NCBI RefSeq assembly: GCF_006874585.1 | Contig: NZ_CP029761.1 | Span: forward strand, 2,367,001 to 2,431,000 | Origin: Sphingomonas sp. IC081 | GTDB lineage: Bacteria; Pseudomonadota; Alphaproteobacteria; Sphingomonadales; Sphingomonadaceae | Direction: 5' to 3' | Length of the DNA stretch: 64,000 bases | Part shown: piece by piece, positions 43,792 to 53,690 of the stretch | How positions within the stretch are numbered: the stretch's first letter is position 1 | Layout of the letters: each line of letters starts with the position of its first letter | Program-made: the position numbers and the translations under genes | Notes under the pieces: generated by a model | What the model was told of the DNA's origin: nothing | The model's input: the letters and a program-made list of their open reading frames with translations, nothing else | The model's database searches: none

Positions 43792-44639
43792 TCAGGCGGC
43801 GACTGCCTCGGTCCCGGCGATTGAGGTGCGGTGCATCATGCGTCCGGTCGACTTGTCGTAAGGGATCGCGCGGTGCATCGCGCCGGTGTTGTCCCAGATC
43901 ACGAAGTCGCCCTTGGTCCACTTGTGCCGTAGCGAGAACGCCGGCTGGGCCGCCCATTCCTGCAAGCGGATCAGCATCGCGCGGCCCGCCGGCACATCCA
44001 TCCCGACAATGTGATCGGCGGTCGTACCGATCACCAGCGACTTGCGCCCGGACTCGTGCGTCCAGACCAGCGGATGCTCCTTGACCAGACCGATCCCCAG
44101 AATCCGCTCCCGGTGCTTTTCGGGAATGGCGTCGGCAATCGGCGAGAGGCTGGCGCGTACCGAGTGAACGGCCTTCATCCCATCAAGCTCGCCCTTTTCC
44201 TCATCCGACAGCCCTTCGTAGGCCGCGTAAGTGCTGGCGAACTCGGTCTCGCCCCCCTTGTCCGGGGCGATGCGGCAGGACAGCAGCGTCGCGAAGGGCG
44301 GCGGCATGTCCACGGTGATGCCGTCCATGTGCCAGAAGAACGTGCCCAGCACATATTCAGGCTGCGGATTGATCTTCTCGTCCAGCGTGACCTGATAGAC
44401 GTCCTCATCGTTCGACTGGACATTGTTGCCGCGGTCAGGCGCACCTTCTCACCCATCAGGTTGGTGATTTCGAGTTGCTCGGCATCGGTCAGGTTCAGTT
44501 CGGGGAACACCACCACGGTGCGTTCCTCAACCTTGGCGCGGATCGCCCTGGCCGCCTCGGGGGTGAATACGTCGGCGCGGTCGTCCCAGACCACGCGTGA
44601 GCCGATGTGGTCCTTGATGTCTTCAAAGCGGATAGCCAT
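43792..44639 (-). pseudogene. TauD/TfdA-family dioxygenase, frameshifted
   Basis: Fe(II)/2-oxoglutarate dioxygenase of the TauD family, broken by one frameshift. The N-terminal part (MAIRFEDIKDHIGSRVVWDD to NLMGEKVR) reads in one frame from 44639. The rest (GNNVQSNDEDVYQVTLDEK, then FFWHMDG with the metal H-x-D, and NTGAMHRAIPYD with the second His) reads in another. Restoring one C near 44438 would give GEKVRPDRGNNVQ and a normal ~283-aa protein. The break is either a recent loss or a sequencing error in a short C run. Everything else is intact. Confidence 0.85.
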
Positions 44640-44830
44640 CTGGCCGCCTCTCCCGTTTCTTTATGCTGAACACATGTACAGCGCAAAAACGGCCTTGGCA
44701 ATCGCCGCCCGGACAAACCGCCGCTGCGCCATGCCCTTCGTCGAAACCGGTATGTCGCTCGTCGGGTGAATGTGCCGCCGGGTCGCATGCTTCCTAAGAG
44801 TGGCGCCCATAACAGGGAGCCTCTCACATC

Positions 44831-46642
44831 ATGCCCAGAACTGCGCTTATTCGCGTGGCGCCTGCCCTTGCGGCCATGGCTATCGCGCTGACCAGCCCCG
44901 TCCACGCATCGGCCCAGTCGGCAACCGCCGCCACGACCCGCGCGCCTTCCAAGCCCACCTGGGTGGTGAAGAGCGACGCCGAGACGCAGAAGCTGCTTCA
45001 ACTTGAAGCGGCGTTCATGCCCGAGAACGCATCCTCGATGGGCCTGACCGAGTTCGACGGCAAAATCGCCGATCTCTCGCTCGATGCCGACAGCCGCCTG
45101 CTGGCCGCCTATCAGGGCCGCCTGACCGACATCAGGAGCCGCATCTCTGCCGAGCAGCAGGGCGAGGTGCGACAGGACCTCGAAATCCTCGCCGCTTATC
45201 TCCAGCGCCAGATCGATTCGATCCAGACCCGCAAGCGCCTGCTGATGGACTGGATCGACCTGCCGCAGATGATCGCTTCCGGCTTCAACGACCTGCTGTC
45301 CGAGCAGACCCCACCCGAACGCCGCGCCAAGGCAGTAGAACGCCTGCGCCGCTATGTCGGCAGCGAGCCCGGAACAAAGCCAGCGGCCGAACTGGCCAAG
45401 GCCCAGTTCCTCGCCAGTCGCGAAGGCCACCTCGGCCCTTATCGCCGGGACGTCGAGCAAGCGATCGGCAATACCGCCACTTACATCCAGGGCGTCCGCG
45501 CGCTCTTCACCAAGTTCGGCATCAAGGGCGCCGATGGCGACCTAGCCAAGCTTGACAAGCAGCTGACCGAGTACGCCAGGTGGGAACAGAGCACCGTCCT
45601 GCCGGCCGCCCGCGCCGACTACCGCCTGCCCGAGCAGGTCTACGCGCTCAATCTCCAGCAGGTCGGTATCGATATCGACCCGCGCCAGCTGATCGACCGC
45701 GCCGCGCGTGGCTACTACGTCACCCGCGCACAGATGCAGGCGCTGGCCCCGGTGGTCGCGGCCAAGTTCGGCTTCAAGGCCACCGACTATCCCTCGGTGA
45801 TCCGCGAGCTGAAGAAGAACGTTATTCCCGCCGATCAGGTCGAGGCGCGCTACCGCAAGGTCAACAGCCAGCTGGAGGACATCGTCCGCCGCGAAGGCAT
45901 CCTCACGCTGCCGGCGACGCAGCTGCGCATGCGGATTGCCACCCCGGCCGAAGCCGCCGCCGTCCCTGCCCCGCACATGAGCCCGCCGCGCCTCATCGGC
46001 AATACGGGCGAGCAGGGCGAATTCATCCTCACCACCGGCAATTCGCAGAAGGCCGAGGATGCTTATGACGACTTCGGCTACGACGCCGCCACCTGGACGC
46101 TGAGCGCGCACGAGGCGCGACCCGGCCACGAACTCCAGTTTGCCGCCATGGTCGATCGCGGCGTCTCGCTGGCCCGCGCGCTCTATGCCTTCAACAGCGT
46201 GAATGCCGAAGGCTGGGCACTCTATGCCGAAGGCGAGATGCTGCCCTACGAGCCGGTCGAAGGCCAACTCATCGCCTTGCAGGGCCGCCTCCAGCGACAG
46301 GCGCGCGCGATGCTCGACCCGATGCTGAACCTGGGCCTGATCGACGTCGACAGCGCCCGCCGCGTGCTGCGCGATGAGGTGGTGCTGTCCAAGGGCATGG
46401 CCGATCAGGAAATCGACCGTTACACCTTCCGCATGCCGGGTCAGGCCGGTTCCTATTACTACGGCTTTGAACAGCTCGCGCAGCTGCGCGTAAAGACCGA
46501 GAAGGCACTGGGCCCGGCGTTCGACCGCAAGGCCTATCACGACTTCCTGCTGTCGCAGGGCCTGCTGCCGCTCTCGATCCTGGCCACTACGGTCGAGCGC
46601 GATTTCATCCCTGCTCAGAAAGCCGCCGCGGCCACCAGATAA
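44831..46642 (+). CDS. DUF885 family peptidase-like protein
   Basis: Exported protein of 603 aa. A signal peptide ends near VHASAQ. The DUF885 core has the zinc-type motif HEARPGHELQ (HExxxxH form), followed by NAEGWALYAEGEMLPYE, the usual partner Glu segment, and GQAGSYYYGFEQL. Many members are annotated as metallopeptidases or dipeptidyl carboxypeptidase-like, but few are characterised. The start is preceded by an AGGGAG-type site. It is divergent from the TauD pseudogene and followed by complex hairpins. Confidence 0.88.
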   Translation: MPRTALIRVAPALAAMAIALTSPVHASAQSATAATTRAPSKPTWVVKSDAETQKLLQLEAAFMPENASSMGLTEFDGKIADLSLDADSRLLAAYQGRLTDIRSRISAEQQGEVRQDLEILAAYLQRQIDSIQTRKRLLMDWIDLPQMIASGFNDLLSEQTPPERRAKAVERLRRYVGSEPGTKPAAELAKAQFLASREGHLGPYRRDVEQAIGNTATYIQGVRALFTKFGIKGADGDLAKLDKQLTEYARWEQSTVLPAARADYRLPEQVYALNLQQVGIDIDPRQLIDRAARGYYVTRAQMQALAPVVAAKFGFKATDYPSVIRELKKNVIPADQVEARYRKVNSQLEDIVRREGILTLPATQLRMRIATPAEAAAVPAPHMSPPRLIGNTGEQGEFILTTGNSQKAEDAYDDFGYDAATWTLSAHEARPGHELQFAAMVDRGVSLARALYAFNSVNAEGWALYAEGEMLPYEPVEGQLIALQGRLQRQARAMLDPMLNLGLIDVDSARRVLRDEVVLSKGMADQEIDRYTFRMPGQAGSYYYGFEQLAQLRVKTEKALGPAFDRKAYHDFLLSQGLLPLSILATTVERDFIPAQKAAAATR

Positions 46643-46659
46643 GGCTGCGCGGCTTCCCT

Positions 46660-46748
46660 CGTCCTTGCGCGGGCCTGACGGCCTGCGGCCTCTCCGGGGC
46701 AAATGCGAACCGCCCCGGAAAAGCCGCCCCTTCGGGGGCGCAAGGACG
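46660..46748. terminator. Nested hairpins between convergent genes
   Basis: Outer 11-bp repeat CGTCCTTGCGC (46660-46670) pairs with 46738-46748, enclosing further small GC-rich hairpins. It lies between the DUF885 gene and the phosphatidyltransferase gene. There is no T run; likely a transcription barrier or RNA-stabilising structure. Confidence 0.5.
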
Positions 46749-46754
46749 CTGGTT

Positions 46755-47462
46755 TCAACGTCCTTCGCGGGCGCGCCAGTCCACCGCAGGCTCCTCGATC
46801 GCCAGCCTGCGCGCGGTCCGCGCGGTCTGCAGCACAAAGAAGACGATCAGCAGCAAGCCGATCGTGCCGACGAACAGATCGAAATAGGTCAGCACACCGA
46901 AGAGCACCGGCTGCGCCCCCGCCCAGATCATCGCCAGCGTCAGGCCGATCAGCAGGAACCGCAGTTCCGTCGGCCCTGCATAGACATAAGACAGCTTCAG
47001 CTCCCCCAGCACGCGCACCGAAAGGAAGGCGTGGATGGACAGCAGCAGATAGCCCGCCAGCGCGATCAGCGCGACTTCCAGCAGGACATAGCCGCTCAGT
47101 CCGATGCCGACGACCACCAGCGTGGTTGCCAGACCGTCGCAGCTGTGATCGAGGAAATAGCCGTAGCGCGGGCGTTCGATCTTGCGGAAACGGGCAAGGC
47201 TGCCGTCGAGCGAGTCCCCGAACCACTGAACGACATATCCGGTGATGGAGACCCACAGCCAGCCATCCCCCAGATTGCTGGCGACGTAGCCGCCGAAAAC
47301 CATGAGCGCGCCCAGCATGCCGATGGTCGTCAGGATATCGGGAGTGACCCATGCCGGCATCCGCGCACAAAGCCAGTTGAGGACTTTCCTCTCCGAACTG
47401 GCCAGCAGGTTCTGCTGAATCCGGTCAATGCGCTTCGGCTGCGCGCCGTCGCTTGTTGTCAC
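46755..47462 (-). CDS. CDP-alcohol phosphatidyltransferase family protein
   Basis: Membrane enzyme of 235 aa that transfers a phosphatidyl (or similar) group from a CDP-linked donor to an alcohol. The signature D-x2-D-G-x2-A-R-x9-G-x3-D-x3-D is complete as DSLDGSLARF followed by GYFLDHSCD. Five to six transmembrane helices are visible. Which phospholipid or polyol is made is unknown; PgsA and PssA can both be excluded only by comparison. It is a lone minus-strand gene upstream of the rplA terminator region. Confidence 0.88.
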   Translation of the reverse strand: MTTSDGAQPKRIDRIQQNLLASSERKVLNWLCARMPAWVTPDILTTIGMLGALMVFGGYVASNLGDGWLWVSITGYVVQWFGDSLDGSLARFRKIERPRYGYFLDHSCDGLATTLVVVGIGLSGYVLLEVALIALAGYLLLSIHAFLSVRVLGELKLSYVYAGPTELRFLLIGLTLAMIWAGAQPVLFGVLTYFDLFVGTIGLLLIVFFVLQTARTARRLAIEEPAVDWRAREGR

Positions 47463-47600
47463 GTCTATCCTTCCTTGATGTCCGCATCGCTGCTGCAGGC
47501 CGATGCCCGTCCGCGACCGGAGCGGCGCTTATCCGGGCTCTATGCGCGAATGTCCACGCCGCTGCGTGACGCCCTGCGCCTGCGCCGCCCACATTGCAAA

Positions 47601-47632
47601 GAAAAAGGGCCGGAGGTCTCCCCCCGGCCCTT
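47601..47632 (-). terminator. Terminator of rplA
   Basis: Nine-bp stem AAGGGCCGG/CCGGCCCTT, ten-base loop, followed on the minus strand by a T run. It lies 27 nt past the rplA stop. Confidence 0.9.
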
Positions 47633-47658
47633 CTATCCGTTTCGCGCGGTCTGAAAGA

Positions 47659-48360
47659 TCAGACGCCGGCGATCTCGGTGGTGTCGATCTTGAGGCCCGG
47701 GCCCATCGACGACGACAGCGAGATCTTGCGAACGTACTTGCCCTTCGAGCCCGAGGGCTTGGCCTTGACGATCGCATCGACGAACGCGCTGAAGTTGGTC
47801 AGCAGGTCGGCGTCCGAGAACGACATCTTGCCGATGCCGGCGTGGATAATGCCCTGCTTTTCGACGCGGAACTCGATCTGGCCGCCCTTGGCGTCCTTCA
47901 CGGCCTGCGTGACGTTCGGGGTCACGGTGCCGAGCTTCGGGTTCGGCATCAGGCCCTTGGGACCCAGCAGCTTACCGAGACGGCCAACGACGCCCATCAT
48001 GTCCGGGGTGGCGATGACGCGGTCGTAGTTGAGGTTGCCGGCCTGCATGTCTTCCATGAGGTCTTCCGCACCAACCTTGTCGGCGCCAGCGGCGAGAGCT
48101 TCGGCAGCCTTGTCGCCCTTGGCGAACACGGCGACGCGAACGGTCTTGCCGGTGCCGGCCGGAAGCGAAACCATGCCGCGAACCATCTGGTCGGCGTGAC
48201 GCGGGTCAACGCCCAGGTTCATCGCGACTTCGACGGTTTCGTCGAACTTGGTGGTCTTCAGGTCGCGCAGGGTCTGCAGCGCGTCAGCGACGGGGTAGAG
48301 CTTCATGTTGTCGCCGAGCTTTTCGGTCAGCGACTTCTGCTTCTTGGTCACCTTGGCCAT
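47659..48360 (-). CDS. rplA: 50S ribosomal protein L1
   Basis: Ribosomal protein of the mobile L1 stalk, 233 aa. The C-terminal signature region [15 protein letters not shown] is intact, as is [13 protein letters not shown] near the middle. The start [11 protein letters not shown] is canonical and lies four bases after the rplK stop. rplJ and rplL do not follow; the operon ends here with a terminator. Confidence 0.98.
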   Translation of the reverse strand: MAKVTKKQKSLTEKLGDNMKLYPVADALQTLRDLKTTKFDETVEVAMNLGVDPRHADQMVRGMVSLPAGTGKTVRVAVFAKGDKAAEALAAGADKVGAEDLMEDMQAGNLNYDRVIATPDMMGVVGRLGKLLGPKGLMPNPKLGTVTPNVTQAVKDAKGGQIEFRVEKQGIIHAGIGKMSFSDADLLTNFSAFVDAIVKAKPSGSKGKYVRKISLSSSMGPGLKIDTTEIAGV

Positions 48361-48364
48361 GAAA

Positions 48365-48796
48365 TCAGCCCTCCACCACTTCGAGGCCCATCGCGCGGGC
48401 CGAACCTTCGATGATCTTGGTGGCGGCTTCAATGTCGTTGGCATTGAGGTCGGCCATCTTGACCTGGGCGATCTCGGCAAGCTGCGAACGCTTGACGGTA
48501 CCGGCGCTGATCTTGCCCGGCTCCTTCGAGCCCGACTTCAGGTTCACGGCCTTCTTGATGAGGAAGGTTGCCGGGGGAGTCTTGGTGACGAACGTGAAGC
48601 TGCGATCCGCGTAGACCGTGATGATGGTCGGGATCGGCATGCCCTTTTCGAGCTCCTGCGTGGCGGCATTGAACGCCTTGCAGAATTCCATGATGTTCAC
48701 GCCGCGCTGACCCAGCGCAGGGCCGATCGGCGGGGACGGCGTGGCGCTGCCGGCCTTGACCTGCAGCTTGATGTAACCTTCGATCTTCTTGGCCAT
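48365..48796 (-). CDS. rplK: 50S ribosomal protein L11
   Basis: Part of the GTPase-associated centre, 143 aa. It has the N-terminal [20 protein letters not shown] and the C-terminal [20 protein letters not shown]. It forms an operon with rplA. nusG, the usual upstream neighbour, is 2.2 kb away across two unrelated genes, so rplK must have its own promoter in the 190 bp upstream. Confidence 0.98.
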   Translation of the reverse strand: MAKKIEGYIKLQVKAGSATPSPPIGPALGQRGVNIMEFCKAFNAATQELEKGMPIPTIITVYADRSFTFVTKTPPATFLIKKAVNLKSGSKEPGKISAGTVKRSQLAEIAQVKMADLNANDIEAATKIIEGSARAMGLEVVEG

Positions 48797-48990
48797 GTGG
48801 CCACTCCTTTCACACTTTCGCACCTGCCGGGCAGATGCTCATGTTTAGCGGTCTTACGGACGCCGGGGCATCCTCCCGCAGGGAATCGGGGGGCACGAGG
48901 CCGCTCCGAAGGGCGCGCCCCTAAACGATATCGGGATAAAAGGAAAGAGCCCAAACGCGGACGATCGCCGGCCCTGCCATGATAACGCAA

Positions 48991-50082
48991 TCAGACGGCG
49001 ATTCGCGCGCCCTGCCCTGCTTTCGCCCGCCGCTGCCAGGCCGCGCGAATGGCCTTGCGCGCAGGGGTTTCGAGCCAGCGATAGGACAAGTCGGCGATGA
49101 CCAGCACCGCCAGCGCATAGACCGCCGTGACCACCAGCCAGGTCGTGAAGTCGCCTGATACATGCCCGAGCCGCTGCTCGCCCAGCTTCAGCACCGGCCA
49201 GTGGACAAGGTAGATCGCATAAGAACGATCGCCCAGCCAGCGCATCGGTGCCGAGCCCATGAACTTCAGCCGCAGCGCCAGCAGCAGCGCCGAAGGCCAG
49301 GCCAGCAGGCTCATCGGCGGCACCGAACTCGCGTGCCCCATGTCAAGCGAAAGGCCGATCGCCATCAGGCAGACCAGCAACATGCTGGGCGCATGACGCA
49401 GCCTTGCGCGTGCCTGCCACAGCATCTGGCCGAGGAAGAAGCCAAGGAGCCCGCGCGGCAGACCGTCGCCCACCCATGGCCCGCCCGCCCTGCCCTGCAG
49501 CGCGAAATGCAGCAGCGCGCCCAGGATCGCCAGCACGCTCACCCGCTGGAGCGTACGCCGCCCGCCCACCGCGCCGAGCGCAAAGAGAATGTAGCAGGCG
49601 CATTCCACCGAGATCGACCAGCTCGGCCCGTCGAAGCTCAGCCCCACCATGCCGACAAAACCCTGCAACATGAGCAGGTGCGCGATAAACGCGATCGGGG
49701 TATTGCCCTGCGCCCCCAGGAACAGCACCGCGCAGACCAGCAGCATGACCAGGTGCAGCGGATAGAGCCGCGCCACCCGTGCCACAGCGAAACCGCCCAG
49801 CGTCTCGCGCCGCAAGGCGAATCCCTGCCCCGGCGTGCGCTCGACCAGGTAGACGTGCGCAAAGATGTAGCCGGAAATCAGGAAAAACAGGTCCACGAGC
49901 GTCCAGCCGCTGTGCTGGAACCAGTGCAGCACACCGGGCAGCGTCGCATTGGTCTGCGGCGCGAACAGCGACTGCGGATGATAGAGCAGCGCCACGCCGC
50001 AGGCCGCCAGACCGCGCAGGCCGTCAAGCCGCGTCAGCCGCCCGCCGGGCCCGGTTGCCTCCCCCTGGAGGCCGCGCTTCAT
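48991..50082 (-). CDS. Acyltransferase 3 family membrane protein (OafA/YrhL-like)
   Basis: Integral membrane O-acyltransferase of about 363 aa, likely modifying an exopolysaccharide or LPS sugar. It begins LTRLDGLRGLAACGVALLYH, the family signature with the catalytic-type His, and shows about ten transmembrane segments, including SWSISVECACYILFALG. RWLETPARKAIR closes the last helix. The start at 50082 was chosen for GGGGATA upstream; ATGs at 50100 and 50118 are alternatives. It lies between nusG and rplK together with the divergent GNAT gene. Confidence 0.85.
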   Translation of the reverse strand: MKRGLQGEATGPGGRLTRLDGLRGLAACGVALLYHPQSLFAPQTNATLPGVLHWFQHSGWTLVDLFFLISGYIFAHVYLVERTPGQGFALRRETLGGFAVARVARLYPLHLVMLLVCAVLFLGAQGNTPIAFIAHLLMLQGFVGMVGLSFDGPSWSISVECACYILFALGAVGGRRTLQRVSVLAILGALLHFALQGRAGGPWVGDGLPRGLLGFFLGQMLWQARARLRHAPSMLLVCLMAIGLSLDMGHASSVPPMSLLAWPSALLLALRLKFMGSAPMRWLGDRSYAIYLVHWPVLKLGEQRLGHVSGDFTTWLVVTAVYALAVLVIADLSYRWLETPARKAIRAAWQRRAKAGQGARIAV

Positions 50083-50185
50083 GCTTGCGAATATCCCCAT
50101 GGCCAAGGGCGTTACCATGAACAGGGTTAAGAGGCGGATAATTACGCCTTCACGCCGCGACGAGGGCTCGCCATAGAACCGGGCC

Positions 50186-50902
50186 ATGGACAATGCAGAA
50201 CTCGACCGCCTTCTCTGGACCGCGCTGACCGGCGAGCAAGCCCGCTTCGCGCTCGGCGCCGACATCGGCACCGGCAGTGCCCGCCGCTTCCATCCCGGGA
50301 TCGGCCCGCTCGCCGCCGTTCGCGACCTTTCGCCTGCAAGCCTCGCCGATTTCGCCGCCCTCACCCGCGCCCACGGCCCACTGGCCCTGATGCAACCGGG
50401 TGAGCCGGTCGAGATCCCGGGGATCGAAGGCGTGAAGTCTGCGCTGGGCGTGCAAATGATCTTATCGGGCGACGCCCCCGCGCTGGACGCCATGGCCCAG
50501 GCCGCACAAGACCCACGCGTCATCCCGCTGGGCCCACAGGACCACCCCGAGATGCTCGACCTGGCAACGCTGACGCAGCCGGGTCCGTTCGGCACGCGAA
50601 CCGGCGAACTCGGCGATTTCTGGGGCGTGAAGGAGGATGGACGCCTCCTTGCGATGGCCGGCCAGCGCACCCGCACCGGCAATTTCATCGAGATCAGTGC
50701 CGTCTGCGCACATCCCGACGCGAGGGGACGCGGACTTGCAGCACTGCTTTCACGCCGCGTCGCAGCCGCCGTTCTGGGCCAAGGCCGCACGCCGATCCTG
50801 CATTCCTACGCCGACAATGCAGCGGCACTCTCGCTCTACCACAAGCTGGGTTTTGTCGAGCGGGCCAAGGTCAGCCTGACCATCTACGCACCCGGCACCT
50901 GA
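50186..50902 (+). CDS. GNAT family N-acetyltransferase
   Basis: Acetyl-CoA dependent transferase of 238 aa. The first ~100 residues are a poorly conserved substrate domain; the GNAT core is C-terminal, with the acetyl-CoA motif CAHPDARGRGLAALLSRR (V/C-x-P-x2-R-G-x-G-x2-L form) and the late SLYHKLGFVERAK. It resembles FR47-like two-domain members. The substrate is unknown. It is divergent from the acyltransferase gene, 103 bp apart. Confidence 0.88.
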   Translation: MDNAELDRLLWTALTGEQARFALGADIGTGSARRFHPGIGPLAAVRDLSPASLADFAALTRAHGPLALMQPGEPVEIPGIEGVKSALGVQMILSGDAPALDAMAQAAQDPRVIPLGPQDHPEMLDLATLTQPGPFGTRTGELGDFWGVKEDGRLLAMAGQRTRTGNFIEISAVCAHPDARGRGLAALLSRRVAAAVLGQGRTPILHSYADNAAALSLYHKLGFVERAKVSLTIYAPGT

Positions 50903-50924
50903 CCCACGAGCGCACCCGGAATGC

Positions 50925-50962
50925 AAAAAGGGCGCCTTCCGCACGGGAAGACGCCCTTTTTC
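50925..50962. terminator. Bidirectional terminator between GNAT gene and nusG
   Basis: AAAAAGGGCG (50925-50934) pairs with CGCCCTTTTT (50952-50961), with further pairing of CTTCC/GGAAG inside. Confidence 0.9.
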
Positions 50963-50990
50963 GTAGCCACCGGCCGAAACGGCCGGGCGG

Positions 50991-51527
50991 TTACTTGCTG
51001 AGTTCGACGTGCTCGAAATCGAGTTCGACCGGCGTGGCGCGGCCGAAGATCGAGACCGCGACCTTGACGCGGTTCTTGTCGAAATCGAGTTCCTCGACGA
51101 GGCCGTTGAAGCTCGCGAACGGACCGTCGAGCACCTTGACCGAATCGCCGATCTCGTAATCGATGCTGACGTGCTTGCGCGGAGCGGCAGCGGCAGCTTC
51201 GGCAGCGCCGAAGTAACGTGCGGCCTCGCTCTCGCTGATCGCCTGCGGCTTGCCGTTGTTGCCCAGGAAGCCGGTGACCTTCGGGGTGTTCTTGACGAGG
51301 TGGTAGACGTCGTCGTTCAGGGTCAGCTTGGCCAGCACGTAACCGGGCATGGTCTTGCGCTCGACCTGGACCTTCTTGCCGCGCTTGACCTCGGTGATGG
51401 TCTCATGCGGGACCTGCACGTCCTCGACAAGCTGCGAGAGGCCGATACGCTCGGCTTCGGCGAGGATCGATTCCTTCACCTTGTTCTCGAAGCCGGAATA
51501 GGCGTGGATGATATACCAGCGGGCCAT
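50991..51527 (-). CDS. nusG: Transcription termination/antitermination factor NusG
   Basis: Transcription elongation factor that links RNA polymerase to Rho and the ribosome, 178 aa. The NGN domain starts MARWYIIHAYSGFENKV and contains TMPGYVLAKL. The KOW domain is at VKVLDGPFASFNGLVEELD. It lies 23 bp after secE as in most bacteria. It ends in its own terminator instead of running into rplK. Confidence 0.98.
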   Translation of the reverse strand: MARWYIIHAYSGFENKVKESILAEAERIGLSQLVEDVQVPHETITEVKRGKKVQVERKTMPGYVLAKLTLNDDVYHLVKNTPKVTGFLGNNGKPQAISESEAARYFGAAEAAAAAPRKHVSIDYEIGDSVKVLDGPFASFNGLVEELDFDKNRVKVAVSIFGRATPVELDFEHVELSK

Positions 51528-51550
51528 GGTTCTCTCTTCGTTGTCTGGTT

Positions 51551-51748
51551 TTAGCCGATCAGCGACAGGAGCGAGCTGACGATCCAGCCGAACAGTGCGT
51601 CGATGCCGAGGAAGAACACTGCGAGAAGCAGCGTCATCAGGCCGACGAAGATCGCGGTCGTCACCGTTTCCTGGCGCGAGGGCCAGTAAATCTTGGAGGC
51701 TTCGCTGCGCACCTGGCGGAAGAATTCGCCCGGAGTGGTCTTGGCCAT
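51551..51748 (-). CDS. secE: Protein translocase subunit SecE
   Basis: Short form of SecE, 65 aa, with one transmembrane helix (TTAIFVGLMTLLLAVFFLGI) preceded by the conserved cytoplasmic amphipathic helix EFFRQVRSEASKIYWPSRQ. It stabilises SecY in the translocon. It is co-transcribed with nusG. Confidence 0.97.
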   Translation of the reverse strand: MAKTTPGEFFRQVRSEASKIYWPSRQETVTTAIFVGLMTLLLAVFFLGIDALFGWIVSSLLSLIG

Positions 51749-51908
51749 GTCAGTCTTACTCGCGTCTCTGCCTGGTGCCCGAAAGGCGCTCCGGGCGGGA
51801 AAAAGTCTCTTGTCTTCCGGCTAGGGCTCATCGCCGCCCCGGCCTAGGCCGGGAGGGGCAGATAAGATCCGTATGTCGGAAGGAAAGCGCGACTTAGCCC
51901 TCGTCGCT

Positions 51909-53402
51909 CTAATTTGCAAGGTCTGCCGGATCGGCAAGGCGCGCAAGGAACGAGTTCGAGCTGGAATAGAGAATGCGTGCACCGTCCGGCAGCGCGACCG
52001 GCTTTACCGTGCCGATGTACCACAGGTAATCGGCGTGGCGCGCGGGCGGGAACGTACGCAGGTCGATATGCTGCTGCGGTGAATAGAGAATGCGCTGGGT
52101 GGGATCGGCGAAACGATACGAAAGGTCACGCATCGACAGCATATGCACGTCGGGCAGCGCGAAGTTGGAGTTTTCCATCGCACTGCGGCGCACCACGGCA
52201 TAGGAGCCGAAATGCTCGAACGGGCCGAAGCGCCACTGGCTGCGCGGAATCGCCACGGCGGTGGCCACGCGCGCGCCCTCGGGCACCTGGTCGAGCGCGA
52301 CGATCAGTTCGCGCGCCACTTGCGCATCCTGGTACCAGACCACCGTCGTCACCAGCGTGCGCAATGCGAAGAGACCCGCCGCCACCATGGTTGCCCAACG
52401 CGGCAGGGTCCAGTCGATCGCGAGACAGGCGATCATCAGCGCCATCGTGCTGAGGCGATAGTCGGCATAATCGCCGCCGAAGATCTGCCGCGGCACGATC
52501 AGCGTGAGCACCAGCAGGATCAGCGCCGCCCAGCCGAGCCGCCCGTCGATTCGCCGCACCAGCATCGCGCCCGCCAGCACGCCGAGCACCAGCCAGAGGC
52601 TGGCGATGTCAAAGGTGTAGTCGAAGCTGCGCATCGACTTGTAAAGGATGCCCCACTTGTAATCGAGCACGTAGCGCCCGTAGGAGACCTTGGAATTGGC
52701 GCCCACCCCGATCAGCATCGGGAACAGCGGGAAGATCAGCGGCCAGGGCTTCAGGAACGGCCGCCAGTCAAGCCACGACCGGCGATGCGCCCATTCGTAG
52801 CCGAAAATCAGCACGCCCATCACGCCCCATCCGGAAACGTGGCAGAGCCAGACCACGAAACTGGCCGGGATCATCGCGATCCAGCGCCAGGGCTTGCCCT
52901 CCAGCCCTACCCAGGCAGCAAAGACAAACAGCGCCATCGCCACCGACAGCGACCAGTTGACAAAGCCCATCAGCAGCGAAGGCGACCAGATCATCGACAG
53001 CGACAGCAGCGGCCCCACGCCCATCGGGCGCTTCAACGCGCGGCACAGCGCATAGACCGAAAGCACCGAGAGGAAGGGAATCATCGCAACGATGATCCGC
53101 CCGGCCTGCTCCAGACCGAAGACCGGCGCCATCGGCACCATCAGCAGCTCGACGCCGAGATTGCCCGTCCACTCCCAGTTGAAGCGGAAATAGCGCGTGA
53201 GATAAGGATCCTGCCCGTGATCGAGCGCCACCTTGTAGCCCGCCAGATGCGAGGGGTAGTCGGTCATCTGCGGCGCCCAGGCCAGAAGTACGGGCAAAGC
53301 CGCGAGCACCGCCAGCGCCAGCGCGAACAGCAGCCCGCGATCGAGAGCGGGCCAGCGAGCCCGGATCATGTCCTGAGTTTGCAGTTGCGCAATGCCGTGC
53401 AT
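51909..53402 (-). CDS. Polytopic membrane protein, GT-C-like glycosyltransferase suspected
   Basis: Integral membrane protein of about 497 aa with 10-12 hydrophobic segments and a soluble C-terminal part. After TM1 the loop reads PQMTDYPSHLAGYKVALDHG, with an Asp-Tyr-Pro-x-His pattern in the position where GT-C enzymes keep their catalytic acid. No family is recognised with certainty. The start at 53402 was chosen (the ATG at 53369 is an alternative). It lies between tRNA-Trp and secE on the same strand, a place usually without a gene, and 160 bp before secE. Confidence 0.65.
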   Translation of the reverse strand: MHGIAQLQTQDMIRARWPALDRGLLFALALAVLAALPVLLAWAPQMTDYPSHLAGYKVALDHGQDPYLTRYFRFNWEWTGNLGVELLMVPMAPVFGLEQAGRIIVAMIPFLSVLSVYALCRALKRPMGVGPLLSLSMIWSPSLLMGFVNWSLSVAMALFVFAAWVGLEGKPWRWIAMIPASFVVWLCHVSGWGVMGVLIFGYEWAHRRSWLDWRPFLKPWPLIFPLFPMLIGVGANSKVSYGRYVLDYKWGILYKSMRSFDYTFDIASLWLVLGVLAGAMLVRRIDGRLGWAALILLVLTLIVPRQIFGGDYADYRLSTMALMIACLAIDWTLPRWATMVAAGLFALRTLVTTVVWYQDAQVARELIVALDQVPEGARVATAVAIPRSQWRFGPFEHFGSYAVVRRSAMENSNFALPDVHMLSMRDLSYRFADPTQRILYSPQQHIDLRTFPPARHADYLWYIGTVKPVALPDGARILYSSSNSFLARLADPADLAN

Positions 53403-53638
53403 GTACGAGCTATTCTTTCCCGACCTGAAACAGCCTGGGACCCTGCGGCGACGAAGCGGTTGACCCTTGGCCGAAAGCTTCGCGAATGCCCGAATCACCA
53501 GACGACGCCCCTCCGGAGCGCGCCTAACCGCAATTGCGGGATTGGCAAGCGCCTGACCCTATCGTGGCTTGCACCTCATCGCAAATGCGAAGCCGATGCC
53601 GCAAGCGCGAATCGCCTTGCCCCTTGCCGGAAACGCCA

Positions 53639-53664
53639 CAGGCCCCGGAAATTTCCGGGGCCTG
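53639..53664 (-). terminator. 26-bp perfect palindrome after tRNA-Trp
   Basis: CAGGCCCCGGAAA followed by its exact reverse complement, 27 nt beyond the 3' end of tRNA-Trp. It probably ends the tRNA transcript; T-rich sequence is limited. Confidence 0.7.
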
Positions 53665-53690
53665 GCGTTCCAACGGTACGAAGGAAATGC

